Positions 17,020-25,853 of a stretch of 47,141 nucleotides of DNA are shown piece after piece. The position numbers and the translations under genes are program-made. The DNA comes from an uncultured Rubritalea sp. (lineage in GTDB: Bacteria; Verrucomicrobiota; Verrucomicrobiia; Verrucomicrobiales; Akkermansiaceae). Where the stretch lies: assembly GCA_937981665.1 (NCBI GenBank), contig CALJOJ010000008.1:1-47141 (forward strand), given 5' to 3'. Position 1 is the stretch's first letter. Each line of letters begins with the position of its first letter. Under the pieces are notes generated by a model. It was given only the letters and a program-made list of their open reading frames with translations, made no database searches and was not told the origin of the DNA.

Positions 17020-19425
17020 ATGAACGTCTCACTGAACTGGCTGAACGAGCACTTAGATCTCAGCAATCACTCTATCCAAGAACTTGATGATTTACTCACC
17101 TTTGCAGGTGTGGAGGTAGAAGGAATACAACAGCAAGGTCTCAGTACTGAGCTAGTGGTCGTTGCCCAGATAAAAGAAGCTTATCAGCATCCAGATGCTG
17201 ATAAGCTTAAGGTCTGTAAGGTGGATGCTGGAGAAGGTGCGCTGCGTCAGATCGTCTGCGGTGCTCAGAACTATAAGGTGGGTGACAAGGTGCCATGCGC
17301 GCTTCCTGGTGCTGATCTTGGCGGTGGATTTGTCATTAAAGATGGTAAGCTCCGTGGCGTTGAGTCAAAAGGAATGCTTTGTGGTGGTAGTGAGATAGGC
17401 GTGGCTGATGAGGCTGATGGTCTTCTTATTCTTAGTGATGATGCCGAGATAGGTAAGCCACTGATGCAGATGTATGAGTCTGACACGATCGTAGAAGTAG
17501 AGGTGACTCCTAACCGTCCAGATCTTCTCAGTCATGGAGGGATGGCGCGTGAGCTCTCTGCTCTGACTGGGATAGAGAAAAAGGCTGTAGAAATTCCTAC
17601 AGCTACTGTGAAGGACGATACAGAATTTATTGCACTCACTGCTCCTGAGCGTTGTCCGTTTTATTCTGTAGTAAAGATTTCTAACGTAAAAGTGACTGAT
17701 AGCCCAGTGTGGCTTAAGACGAAGCTGGAAACTATCGGTCTACGCCCGGTGAATAATATCGTGGATATCACCAACTATGTTCTCCATGAGTTAGGTCATC
17801 CGCTGCACGCATTCGATGCGGCTAAGGTGGATGCTAAGCTAGAAGTAAGACTCGCGAAAGAAGGGGAGAAGTTTAAGGCTCTTACTGGAGATGAGTACTC
17901 ATTGACTGAAGACGATCTTGTGATCTCTGATGCTGCTGGATGTGCGCTTGCTCTCGCTGGTGTCATGGGTGGTGAAGATAGCGGAGTGAGTGAGACCACG
18001 ACTGATCTACTTTTAGAAGCAGCGTACTTTACGCCTTCATTCATCCGCCGTACATCACGCCGTACAGCGATAAGCTCAGACTCTTCTTATAGATTCGAAC
18101 GTGGTTCAGATGCTCAGAACGTGCTGAATGCATCAGCGTTTGCAGCTAAGATCATCGTAGAGATCGCTGGTGGAGAGATTTCAAGCGACACTCTAACAGC
18201 TGGTGAAGCACCAGTGCTCGTGCAACCAGTAAAGCTCGATGTGGTGAAGCTAGATCAGCTCATGGGTGGCAGTATTTCACTCGATGCAGCAAAGGGTATC
18301 TTGACCAAGCTCGGTCTAACAGAAGGTGCGGATGATGTCTGGGAGATCCCGCACTTCCGTCTAGATCTTGGTCGTCATATTGATCTCGTTGAGGAGATAG
18401 CTCGTGTGCATGGCTTGGACAACGTAGAGTCTCGCTTCACTGGTGCTTATGTGGCTGAGAGTGATGTTGATAAGGCATACGACTACCAGCTCGGAGTGAA
18501 AGGACAGCTGGCAGCACTCGGTCTCTATGAGACGCAGACTATGAAGCTGATCGCGCATGATGCGACGGATAACATGATTGCGAAAATTTCTGACGCGCTA
18601 CCGCTTAGACCGCTCATCGATGGTGACTTGATCCAGGTGAAGCTTCCGCTCAGTGAAGACCACGCGATCATGCGTCCGAGTCTGGTTCCTGGATTAGTAG
18701 CTACTGCGGCGAGGAATATCCGCCAAGGAGCAAAGTCACTGCGCTTTTTTGAAATAGGTAAGCAGTTCCGCAATGCAGGTGGTGGTAAGGCAAAGGATCT
18801 CGAGGCAGAGTCGCTTTCTCTCCTCATTTCTGGCGATGCTGTGCCGTCTAACTGGACGAACAAGAAGCCAGATATGGCGGACTTATACGATCTTAAGGCG
18901 GTGATTTCTGCACTTCTTCCGAATGTAGCTATCCAGCTGAAGCCACGTGAGCGTGACGGCTTTATTCTATCTGCTGATGTGTTAGCGGATGAGAAGCCAC
19001 TAGGAGTCTTTGCTCAGCTAAGTCCAGCGCGTTGCCGAGAGCTAGACTCTATTGCACCTATCTATGTGGCGGAGCTCGATATCAAGAAAATGCAGCAACT
19101 TAGCACAAGCGTGAGTAAGGTGAGCGAGCTCCCACAGTTTCCTGGCTCTAGCCGAGATGCGGCGATGGAAGCACCTATCACTTTAACAAACGCACAGGTG
19201 GAGCAAGCTGTAAAGAAGCACAATGAGTCACTTCTCGTGAGCTACCATTGCTTCGATGTCTTCACGGATGCTACTGGCGAGAAGCTTGCAGCTGATAAGA
19301 AGTCAGTAGCTTATACGTTCCACTACCGTTCGCCGCAGAAAACGCTGAAGTCTAAGGAGGTAGATCAAGCGCATCAGAGCTTGTTAGATCATCTCGAGAA
19401 ATCACTTAAGGTGAGCTATAGGTAG
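17020..19425 (+). CDS. pheT: Phenylalanine-tRNA ligase beta subunit
   Basis: The 801-residue length is normal for bacterial PheT. Domains in order: the N-terminal helical part, a tRNA-binding OB-fold (VVVAQIKEAYQHPDADKLKVCKVDAG, about residues 45-70), the B3/B4 editing region, the B5 domain (NRPDLLSHGGMARE and later IPHFRLDLGRHIDLVEEIARVHG) and the C-terminal anticodon-binding FDX-ACB domain. It pairs with PheS to charge tRNA-Phe. pheS is not adjacent here, which is unusual because most bacteria keep pheST together. Confidence 0.96.
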   Translation: MNVSLNWLNEHLDLSNHSIQELDDLLTFAGVEVEGIQQQGLSTELVVVAQIKEAYQHPDADKLKVCKVDAGEGALRQIVCGAQNYKVGDKVPCALPGADLGGGFVIKDGKLRGVESKGMLCGGSEIGVADEADGLLILSDDAEIGKPLMQMYESDTIVEVEVTPNRPDLLSHGGMARELSALTGIEKKAVEIPTATVKDDTEFIALTAPERCPFYSVVKISNVKVTDSPVWLKTKLETIGLRPVNNIVDITNYVLHELGHPLHAFDAAKVDAKLEVRLAKEGEKFKALTGDEYSLTEDDLVISDAAGCALALAGVMGGEDSGVSETTTDLLLEAAYFTPSFIRRTSRRTAISSDSSYRFERGSDAQNVLNASAFAAKIIVEIAGGEISSDTLTAGEAPVLVQPVKLDVVKLDQLMGGSISLDAAKGILTKLGLTEGADDVWEIPHFRLDLGRHIDLVEEIARVHGLDNVESRFTGAYVAESDVDKAYDYQLGVKGQLAALGLYETQTMKLIAHDATDNMIAKISDALPLRPLIDGDLIQVKLPLSEDHAIMRPSLVPGLVATAARNIRQGAKSLRFFEIGKQFRNAGGGKAKDLEAESLSLLISGDAVPSNWTNKKPDMADLYDLKAVISALLPNVAIQLKPRERDGFILSADVLADEKPLGVFAQLSPARCRELDSIAPIYVAELDIKKMQQLSTSVSKVSELPQFPGSSRDAAMEAPITLTNAQVEQAVKKHNESLLVSYHCFDVFTDATGEKLAADKKSVAYTFHYRSPQKTLKSKEVDQAHQSLLDHLEKSLKVSYR

Positions 19426-19555
19426 CTGTTTAATAGAGGTGAAATCTCGTCAAAGAGGCACCGCCACGCTGAGTGAGTAATAACTAAGCGATTGACCCGC
19501 TGACTAATGCAGGGTAGTAGTTTTCTAACAAAATCTAAATAGATAGAATATAATT

Positions 19556-20116
19556 ATGGCAATAGTAGCGACAAATTTAAAAAAAGGGCAGTGCATCAAG
19601 CATGACGGAGATACTGGTGTGATTCTTGGCCTGGAGCACAGAACACCTGGTAAAGGTAATGCATTAGTAGCAGCAACGATCCGTTCATTTAGCTCAGGTA
19701 AGACGAAGTCGATCCGATTTGCTTCATCAGATAAGGTAGACGTGATTGACACAGACCGCCAGAAGTTAGAATTTTCATACAATGATCCATCAGGATACCA
19801 CTTCATGGATCTGACGACCTATGAGACAATCACTCTGGAAACTGCGCTGGTGGCTGATTATACTGATTACCTTAAAGAAGGTCTCGGAGTAGAAGTTCTG
19901 TTCATTGAAGGCAATGCAGTGAGCTTGGATCTTCCTGCTACTGTGGAGCTAGAGGTGACTGATGCTGCGGATGGCCTTAAAGGTGACACCGCAAATAATC
20001 CTACTAAGCCAGCTACTTTAGAGACTGGTAAGGTCGTCCAGGTGCCACTCTTCGTGAAGCCAGGTGATGTTCTTAAGGTGAACACTCAAGACGGCTCATA
20101 CTTAGGTCGCGCGTAA
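19556..20116 (+). CDS. efp: Elongation factor P
   Basis: EF-P helps ribosomes pass polyproline stretches. This 186-residue protein has the three beta-barrel domains of the family. The loop lysine is K33 in TPGKGNA, matching the modified lysine of E. coli EF-P in PGKGQ; the presence of modifying enzymes cannot be judged here. The C-terminal LFVKPGDVLKVNTQDGSYLGR is the family signature. It lies between pheT and metX on the same strand. Confidence 0.95.
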   Translation: MAIVATNLKKGQCIKHDGDTGVILGLEHRTPGKGNALVAATIRSFSSGKTKSIRFASSDKVDVIDTDRQKLEFSYNDPSGYHFMDLTTYETITLETALVADYTDYLKEGLGVEVLFIEGNAVSLDLPATVELEVTDAADGLKGDTANNPTKPATLETGKVVQVPLFVKPGDVLKVNTQDGSYLGRA

Positions 20117-20158
20117 TCTTTAGAGCATAGCGTTTTCGTTTTGGCTAATAGTTCCACT

Positions 20159-21310
20159 ATGATAGAAACTCAGTTCTATGAGTTCGGCAGTGCGGAGTCT
20201 CCTGTGAAGCTCCGTGGTGGCGATTCATTGTCTCAGGTGAAGATAGCCTACGAGACATGGGGTGAGCTGAATGCGGACAAGTCTAACGCTATTTTACTCA
20301 ATCATGCGCTTTCGGGATCACACCATGTGCTGGGTTATAATCCAGCCATCCCGGGCGTGGGTAAACTATGGACAGAAGAACTCCAACAAGGCTGGTGGGA
20401 GGAATTCGTGGGGCCAGGAAAGGCAATCGATACGGATAAATTTTTTGTAATCTGTCCTAACTACCTCGGTGGTTGTTACGGTTCTACAGGACCTAGTTCG
20501 GTAAATCCTGATACAGGTAAAGTCTACGGATCAAGCTTCCCACATCTCTATGTGGCGGACCAGGCAGATGTGCAGAATGAGTTAATAAAGCATCTCGGTA
20601 TCACGCAGCTTTCGGCAGTGGTCGGAGCTTCCGTAGGAGGCTTGATCGCGGTGACCTATGCTACACGGTATCCTGAAATGGTGCGTAATGTGGTAGCTCT
20701 CGCGAGCGGTTTTAAGACTACGGTTCTAAACCGATTGATCTTGTTTGAGCAAATTTTAGCCATTGAGAACGACTCAAATTTTAATGGTGGTGACTACTAT
20801 GATGGAGATTATCCTGATTATGGTTTGGCGCTTGCTCGGATGATTTCTCATAAGACGTTCGTTCATCTTGACTCGTTTGAGAAACGTGCCACTACGACAG
20901 TGAATCAAGATCATGAATCACTGAGGTGGTATAAGGTAAAAGATCCATTCCAGAGCTACATGCTCTATCAAGGTAAGAAATTCGTAAAACGCTTTGATGC
21001 TAACACATACTTACGTATTATTGATATGTGGTCACGCTATGATGCAGTGAAGGAGTCTGATGCTGTTGATGAAAGGGATCTTTTCAAGGGGGCGAAGGCG
21101 AACGGTCAGAAATACTTGGTCTTCAGTATTGATTCAGATTTTTGTTTCTATCCGGAAGAGCAAGCGGTGTTAGTCGATGCGCTAGAGCAAGCTGAGGTGG
21201 AGAATATGCATATCACGGTGCACTCAGATAAGGGGCATGATTCCTTCTTGCTGGAGCCAGCTCTCTATGCACCACATATCAGCTTTCTATTGAACCAGGA
21301 AGACGTATAG
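20159..21310 (+). CDS. metX: Homoserine O-acetyltransferase-like protein (MetX)
   Basis: MetX activates homoserine by acyl transfer for methionine synthesis. The alpha/beta-hydrolase triad is visible: nucleophile Ser in VVGASVGGLIAVTYA, Asp in FSIDSDFCFYPEEQ, and His in SDKGHDSFLLEP. SGSHHVLGY and NYLGGCYGSTGPSS are conserved MetX blocks. ATG 20159 gives the usual N-terminus; an in-frame TTG at 20141 would add six residues. Some MetX proteins use succinyl-CoA, and I cannot assign the acyl donor safely. The SenB-like gene follows immediately. Confidence 0.9.
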   Translation: MIETQFYEFGSAESPVKLRGGDSLSQVKIAYETWGELNADKSNAILLNHALSGSHHVLGYNPAIPGVGKLWTEELQQGWWEEFVGPGKAIDTDKFFVICPNYLGGCYGSTGPSSVNPDTGKVYGSSFPHLYVADQADVQNELIKHLGITQLSAVVGASVGGLIAVTYATRYPEMVRNVVALASGFKTTVLNRLILFEQILAIENDSNFNGGDYYDGDYPDYGLALARMISHKTFVHLDSFEKRATTTVNQDHESLRWYKVKDPFQSYMLYQGKKFVKRFDANTYLRIIDMWSRYDAVKESDAVDERDLFKGAKANGQKYLVFSIDSDFCFYPEEQAVLVDALEQAEVENMHITVHSDKGHDSFLLEPALYAPHISFLLNQEDV

Positions 21311-21318
21311 TGGTGCTC

Positions 21319-22272
21319 ATGAGAGTTCTGGTAACCACACCTTATGGGATAGATTCACTGCAGGGAAATACGATCACCGCGAAACGTATTGTTTCTCTGC
21401 TTCAGGAGTCTGACCTGGATGCCAAGGTGGTGAGTGATGGTGATGACTTCAGCGATGCTGATGTCTTGCTTGCTTTACACGCCCGTAAAAGCGCGCATTT
21501 TATAGATGAATTTCTAAGGTTGAACTCTGAAGGTAAGGTGATTCTTTATCTAACAGGTACTGACCTCTACGCGGATATTCCCCGAGGTTGTCCTATTTCT
21601 GCTAGAAGTATGCAGTTAGTAGATGCTCTAGTCGTCTCGCAAGACGCTTCATTGCATTCAGTTCCTGAGCAGTATCGCTCGAAGGCCCTGGCGATCTACA
21701 CGAGTATTCAGCTTCCAGAGTGTGAGTTAAATTCTGCTAATGAAGGAGTCCCTATTTTCAGTTGTATCGGTCATTTACGTGCAGTGAAGCAGCCTTTTAT
21801 GGCGGTCAAGGCGTTGCAGTTGTTAGGTGCTGAGGTTCAGTTAAAATTATTGGGTAATGTGGTGGATGAGGGAATGGATGATGTGGTAAGAGACTGGCAA
21901 GAGAAAGATCACAGGTTCCAATGGTTAGGTGGTGTTTCTCACGAAGAAGCCATCCAGTGGTCTAACCGTTCACTGATCACGCTGAATACTAGCTTGATGG
22001 AGGGAGGGGCGAATTCAATAGGCGAGTCGATCGTGCTCGGGGTGCCAGTGCTAGCGAGTAGAGTAGAGGGAAATATAGGAATGCTGGGTGGTGACTATGC
22101 AGGCTATTTCTCTGTGGATAGTGAACAGGAGTTAGCTGATCTGATGCAGCGTGTGCTTCACGATAAAGTATTTCTTGAGCACTTACGCCAGCAGGTGAAG
22201 GTTCGTTCAGTGATGTTTACCCGAGAAAATGAAAAGCAAGGGTGGCTGGATCTGATAAAAGGTGTAAGGTAG
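21319..22272 (+). CDS. senB: SenB-like glycosyltransferase (TIGR04348, selenosugar synthase family)
   Basis: This GT-B glycosyltransferase of about 317 residues has the features I remember for TIGR04348/SenB: VTTPYGIDSLQGNTITAKRI, LLALHARKSA, LYLTGTDLYADI, and NTSLMEGGANSIGESIVLGVPVLASRVEGNIGMLG. Characterised SenB enzymes join selenophosphate to a UDP-sugar to make a selenosugar in selenoneine synthesis. Not all family members are proven to do this. No senA or selD is present in the window. In-frame GTG starts at 21310 and 21313 touch the metX stop, while ATG 21319 gives the usual N-terminus. It is probably co-transcribed with metX. Confidence 0.68.
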   Translation: MRVLVTTPYGIDSLQGNTITAKRIVSLLQESDLDAKVVSDGDDFSDADVLLALHARKSAHFIDEFLRLNSEGKVILYLTGTDLYADIPRGCPISARSMQLVDALVVSQDASLHSVPEQYRSKALAIYTSIQLPECELNSANEGVPIFSCIGHLRAVKQPFMAVKALQLLGAEVQLKLLGNVVDEGMDDVVRDWQEKDHRFQWLGGVSHEEAIQWSNRSLITLNTSLMEGGANSIGESIVLGVPVLASRVEGNIGMLGGDYAGYFSVDSEQELADLMQRVLHDKVFLEHLRQQVKVRSVMFTRENEKQGWLDLIKGVR

Positions 22273-22281
22273 TAAAACATT

Positions 22282-22596
22282 ATGAGACATTTAGCTCTAA
22301 ACTTCGCTGCCATTATCAGCGTCTTAGGCGTTGTGGTTTCCTTCGTCATGGGGATCATCATCTTGGCGCAAGGTCGGGTCGTTCATGGACTACTGACACT
22401 CTTTGTCGGTATTCCTGTATGTTTAGCTTTAGCTGTCGTGTTCGACTATGTTTCCGATAGGATGCGCCGTGATCTGATAGAAGGTAGAGTCCGTGGTACG
22501 CAAGACGTGGTCGATACCCCCTGGGAAGATGACCCTGATTATAGTCCAGGTAAAAATACAGACTATAAGTCAGGTAAAGCATCACCTTATACATGA
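22282..22596 (+). CDS. Small two-helix membrane protein, unknown
   Basis: This 104-residue protein has two likely membrane helices (FAAIISVLGVVVSFVMGIIIL and LLTLFVGIPVCLALAVVF) and a hydrophilic C-terminal tail rich in Asp, Tyr, Gly and Lys. It starts 9 bp after the SenB-like gene and may be in the same operon. The family was not recognised. Confidence 0.6.
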   Translation: MRHLALNFAAIISVLGVVVSFVMGIIILAQGRVVHGLLTLFVGIPVCLALAVVFDYVSDRMRRDLIEGRVRGTQDVVDTPWEDDPDYSPGKNTDYKSGKASPYT

Positions 22597-22639
22597 GGGT
22601 AGAACTAATCTAATCTCTATAAATCTCTCAAATTATTTG

Positions 22640-22765
22640 GAGTTCCAGATTGAGAGGTGCTTACCTGCGTTGGCTAAGCTGATCAGTTTTGCTAATGAGG
22701 CTTCGCAAGTGATTGTTATAACTCATTCTGCAGAGCTTGCTGTTATGTTAGAGCAAGAGCAGTAG
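22640..22765 (+). pseudogene. C-terminal relic of an AAA/SMC-like ATPase
   Basis: In frame, ERCLPALAKLISFANEASQVIVITHSAELAVMLEQEQ matches the last part of AAA_21/RecF-type ATPases, where the D-loop helix is followed by QVIVxTHSxEL (His of the H-loop). No Walker A, Walker B or start region is found upstream, because the membrane-protein gene occupies that space. This is the stranded 3' end of a lost ATPase gene. Confidence 0.6.
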
Positions 22766-22881
22766 AGAGCTAAGCGACAGGACTTGATTTAGAGGTAGGA
22801 GTAATACGTTTAAAAGAGGATCTAGGTACTCGTAAACTTTGGAGTTTTGAGTAATTCATTGAAAAAATGAACAAAAGAAAA
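22766..22881. other. Intergenic stretch between the ATPase relic and cspA
   Basis: I see no gene here. It holds the convergent boundary with cspA. The A-rich end near 22861-22881 forms the T run of the cspA terminator on the minus strand. Confidence 0.5.
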
Positions 22882-22909
22882 CCCCGTGCCGGTGTGAGCC
22901 GGAACGAGG
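22882..22909 (-). terminator. Terminator of cspA
   Basis: A GC-rich imperfect stem (CCCCGTGCCGG with CCGGAACGAGG, two mismatches) with a 6-nt loop lies 23 bp after the cspA stop. On the minus strand it is followed by TTTTCTTTTG. It fits a rho-independent terminator. Confidence 0.85.
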
Positions 22910-22932
22910 CTTTCGGAAAAACGTTGAGTTGA

Positions 22933-23136
22933 CTAGCAAGCTTTTACGTTAGTAGCGCAAGGACCTTTAGCTCCTTCGCCGATCTCGAATGTGACGTTTT
23001 GTCCTTCATCAAGTGAAGCGTAGCCGTCAGCTTGGATCTCTGAGTGATGTACGAAGAGGTCTTTGCCGCCTTCTGCTGGTGTGATAAATCCATAACCCTT
23101 CTCAGAGTTAAACCATTTTACTGTTCCTGTGTTCAT
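22933..23136 (-). CDS. cspA: Cold-shock domain protein
   Basis: This 67-residue protein is a single cold-shock OB-fold. The RNP1 motif is KGYGFITP and the RNP2 motif is DLFVHHSEI. It binds single-stranded RNA or DNA and can act as an RNA chaperone or antiterminator. The region upstream is long and AT-rich, so a leader that responds to cold is possible. It ends at its own terminator. Confidence 0.95.
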   Translation of the reverse strand: MNTGTVKWFNSEKGYGFITPAEGGKDLFVHHSEIQADGYASLDEGQNVTFEIGEGAKGPCATNVKAC

Positions 23137-23351
23137 ATAATTTTTTGTGTTTCGCGGGGTAAATAATCCTACCTCGCTACCGACTGATAGACTATTAAAT
23201 AGACTTTGTCTCGACTTTTCTTTTGTTTCTTTAAATTATTTTAGTTTTTTGGGGGTGAGTGCGCCCATTCTCTGAGTGATTAGCCGTGTGTGGGCTTGAC
23301 GTAGACACTTATTCGGAGTTATTAGGCTGATAGCAAAAATTTAAAACAATC
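23137..23351. promoter_or_regulatory. Divergent promoter region for cspA and ilvD
   Basis: This 215-bp region separates the divergent cspA and ilvD genes. It is AT-rich on the cspA side and should hold both promoters and the cspA leader. No attenuator-type leader peptide rich in branched-chain residues was seen in front of ilvD. Confidence 0.45.
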
Positions 23352-25070
23352 ATGAGTAACGAGAACGAATATCAGAACAATAATAGACCTTATTCATCCC
23401 AAGTAGTAGATGGAGATGACAGAGCTGCTAGCCGCGCGATGCTTTATGCGGTGGGCTTTGAAAAAGAGGATTTTAAGAAACCTCAGATCGGTATCGCTTC
23501 TACCTGGAGTCAGGTCACGCCGTGTAACATGCACATTGATAAGCTAGCTGTAGAAAGCGCGAAGGGTGCTGATGCTGCTGGTGGTAAGTCGATGATTTTC
23601 GGGACGATCACTATTTCTGATGGTATTAGTATGGGTACAGAGGGGATGAAGTATTCGCTCGTGAGTCGTGAAGTGATTGCAGATAGTATTGAGACTGTAG
23701 TGGGCTGTGAGGGGATGGACGGGCTGGTAGCGATCGGTGGTTGTGATAAGAACATGCCTGGTTGTATGATCTCGATCTCTCGATTAGACCGCCCAGCGGT
23801 ATTTGTATACGGAGGAACTATCCTTCCTGGATGTGCTACACTTAAAGGTAAAGACGAAGATCTCGATGTTGTTTCTGTATTTGAGGCGGTTGGTAAACAT
23901 GCCTCTGGAGAATATAATGACGAGGAACTAGATAAGGTAGAAGGCTGTGCTATCCCAGGTGCTGGCTCATGCGGTGGAATGTATACTGCGAATACGATGG
24001 CGAGTGCTATCGAGGCTCTCGGGATGTCATTACCTAGTAGCTCTGCTCAGGCAGCTGTAGGTGATGATAAGCTGATAGACTGCTTCGACGCTGGTGCAGC
24101 TGTGGTAAATATGATTAACAAGGGCATCAGGCCAAGTGACATCATGACTCGTAAGGCATTCGAGAATGCGATCACGGTAGTCATCGCTCTCGGGGGATCT
24201 ACTAATGCAGTGCTACACCTTCTTGCAATGGCGCATGCGGCTAACGTTGAGCTTAGTATTGATGACTTCACAGAGATCGGTAAGCGCGTGCCAGTGGTGG
24301 CTGATCTTAAGCCAAGTGGTAAGTATGTGATGGCAGATCTTGTAAGGATCGGCGGTACTATTCCGCTGATGCGTCGTTTGTTAGAAGCTGGTCTTCTTCA
24401 TGGTGACTGCCTAACAGTAACTGGTAAGACAATGGCTGAAAATCTCGCTAATTCATCACTAGAATATCCAGAAGACCAGAAGATCATCCTTCCATTAGAA
24501 GCTCCTAAGAAGAAGGATAGTCATCTACGCATTCTATACGGAAACCTAGCTTCTGAAGGTTCAGTGGCTAAAATTTCTGGTAATGAAGGAACAAGCTTCA
24601 CAGGAAGTGCGAAGTGTTTCGACTCTGAGGAACTCTCACTTCAGGCTATTCTTGCTGGAGAAATTTCTGCAGGAGATGTCATCGTAGTGCGTCACGAAGG
24701 ACCAAAGGGTGGGCCGGGAATGCGTGAGATGCTAGGGCCAACTGCTGCTGTAATGGGTAGAGGTCTTGGTGATAGCGTAGCGCTTATTACTGACGGCAGA
24801 TTCTCTGGCGGTAGTCACGGGTTTGTAGTAGGTCATATCACACCTGAGGCTTTTGTTGGCGGTGTTATTGGTCTCTTGAGAGATGGTGATGAGATCACTA
24901 TTGACGCAGAAAATAATCAGATCAATGTGGCTCTCAGCGATGAGGAGATAGCGGAACGTAGAAAGAGCTGGGTCGCTCCTGAGCCTCGCTACCGTCGTGG
25001 TGTCTTGGCTAAATTCGCTAAGCTAACTACCTCAGCATCACTCGGTGCGGTAACTGATTCTGGACTTTAA
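23352..25070 (+). CDS. ilvD: Dihydroxy-acid dehydratase
   Basis: IlvD dehydrates dihydroxyacids in valine, leucine and isoleucine synthesis and carries an iron-sulfur cluster. Cluster cysteines sit in [10 protein letters not shown] and [14 protein letters not shown]. The 572-residue length is normal for the shorter, [2Fe-2S]-type branch; cluster type is inferred. The C-terminal [21 protein letters not shown] is the second signature. The selenoprotein-like lipoprotein gene starts 45 bp downstream and may share its transcript. Confidence 0.95.
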   Translation: MSNENEYQNNNRPYSSQVVDGDDRAASRAMLYAVGFEKEDFKKPQIGIASTWSQVTPCNMHIDKLAVESAKGADAAGGKSMIFGTITISDGISMGTEGMKYSLVSREVIADSIETVVGCEGMDGLVAIGGCDKNMPGCMISISRLDRPAVFVYGGTILPGCATLKGKDEDLDVVSVFEAVGKHASGEYNDEELDKVEGCAIPGAGSCGGMYTANTMASAIEALGMSLPSSSAQAAVGDDKLIDCFDAGAAVVNMINKGIRPSDIMTRKAFENAITVVIALGGSTNAVLHLLAMAHAANVELSIDDFTEIGKRVPVVADLKPSGKYVMADLVRIGGTIPLMRRLLEAGLLHGDCLTVTGKTMAENLANSSLEYPEDQKIILPLEAPKKKDSHLRILYGNLASEGSVAKISGNEGTSFTGSAKCFDSEELSLQAILAGEISAGDVIVVRHEGPKGGPGMREMLGPTAAVMGRGLGDSVALITDGRFSGGSHGFVVGHITPEAFVGGVIGLLRDGDEITIDAENNQINVALSDEEIAERRKSWVAPEPRYRRGVLAKFAKLTTSASLGAVTDSGL

Positions 25071-25115
25071 TCAAATCGTGTGCTATGGGTACACCGATAA
25101 CTTAAATCAAACTAT

Positions 25116-25742
25116 ATGAAACTAAAACACATATTAAGCATGATTGCTGGTCTAGTAACACTGACTGCAACATCATGTAATGATAAGTCTACAGCAACTA
25201 ATGAAGCTGAAGTTACATCTCCAAGTGCGACTGAAGCACCTGCAGAAGTAGCGGAGTCAACAGAAGTAGCTGAAGAAGCACACGCAGCATACTACGTAGA
25301 GTTCCTTGGAAACGGGGGCTGAGGAGTAGGACGCAAAGCCAGTTCGGCTTTAAAGTCAGTTGAGGGAGTTGATTCAATCATTCTCTCAGGTCTTCGCGCT
25401 ACAGTAAAAATGAAAGACGGCATCGTTCTTTCAGAAGCTAAAGTAGAGGAGGTTCTCAAGGCGAAAGGCCTTTCATTCGTATCTAGATCAGCAGTTGCAG
25501 AGGCTAAGCCAGCAGTGGTGTATGTTCTCAATGTAGCTGGATGTGGCTGAAGTGATACCGAAGAAAAAGCTCGTGTAGCTTTTAACAACTACGATCACGT
25601 GACAAACGTGTACATCGGCGAAAAAACTGAACTCTGGATGGATGCAGACGTGGCTCTTGATCAAGAGGCAGTTGCAGCCACTCTTAAAGAAGTGGGTTTT
25701 GAACTTGAAGGATTATCAAAGGCGGCTGAGTCAATGTACTAA
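25116..25742 (+). CDS. Candidate selenoprotein lipoprotein with two Sec codons and two HMA-like domains
   Basis: Read through two in-frame UGA codons (25320-25322 and 25548-25550), this gene gives 208 residues ending at TAA. Residues 1-20 form a signal peptide and Cys21 is a lipobox cysteine (TATSC). A Thr/Ala/Glu-rich linker follows. Domain 1, about residues 57-122, starts YYVEFLGNGG-Sec69-GVGRKASSALKSVEGV. Domain 2, about 133-205, starts VVYVLNVAGCG-Sec145-SDTEEKARVAF. Both resemble the beta-alpha-beta heavy-metal-associated (HMA) fold, with Sec near the second cysteine of CxxC. Domain 2 adds Cys143, giving C-G-U. TGG codes for Trp in the same gene, so UGA as Trp is unlikely. Each UGA has a SECIS-like hairpin. 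Conventional gene calling would stop at residue 68. Function is unknown; metal or mercury binding, or a redox role, is inferred. Confidence 0.85.
25335..25351 (+). promoter_or_regulatory. Bacterial SECIS-like hairpin for UGA 25320
   Basis: AAAGCC and GGCUUU form a perfect 6-bp stem with the 5-nt loop AGUUC, starting 12 nt after the UGA. Known bacterial SECIS elements have a short stem-loop about 11-20 nt after UGA with a G among the first two loop bases. All of these conditions are met. Confidence 0.78.
25565..25583 (+). promoter_or_regulatory. Bacterial SECIS-like hairpin for UGA 25548
   Basis: AAAAGCU and AGCUUUU form a perfect 7-bp stem with the 5-nt loop CGUGU, starting 14 nt after the UGA. 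The G is the second loop base, as in the first hairpin. Confidence 0.78.
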
Positions 25743-25768
25743 TCTTCCTCAAGTAGGATAAAAATTTC

Positions 25769-25812
25769 AGCCAGTGAGCTACGTGTTGATTACGCGGCTC
25801 GCTGGCTTTTTT
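25769..25812 (+). terminator. Terminator of the selenoprotein gene
   Basis: An 11-bp stem (AGCCAGTGAGC with GCTCGCTGGCT, one G-U pair) with a 17-nt loop is followed by TTTTTT. It lies 26 bp after the TAA at 25742. Its position supports the long reading through both UGA codons, since it follows the far stop rather than the first UGA. Confidence 0.9.
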
Positions 25813-25853
25813 GTGTCTAGATATTGTGATCTCTGAGAGGAGGTTATAAGGGG

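Noticed and set aside
25116-25322. Short 68-residue lipoprotein ending at the first UGA
   Set aside because: The frame continues with protein-like sequence, a second similar domain, two hairpins and a terminator after the far stop.
25320-25550. UGA read as tryptophan
   Set aside because: TGG is used for Trp here and in all neighbours, and many genes in the window end in TGA.
25292-25588. Minus-strand ORF of 98 codons opposite the selenoprotein gene
   Set aside because: It is the antisense shadow of the Sec-containing frame and shows no family features.
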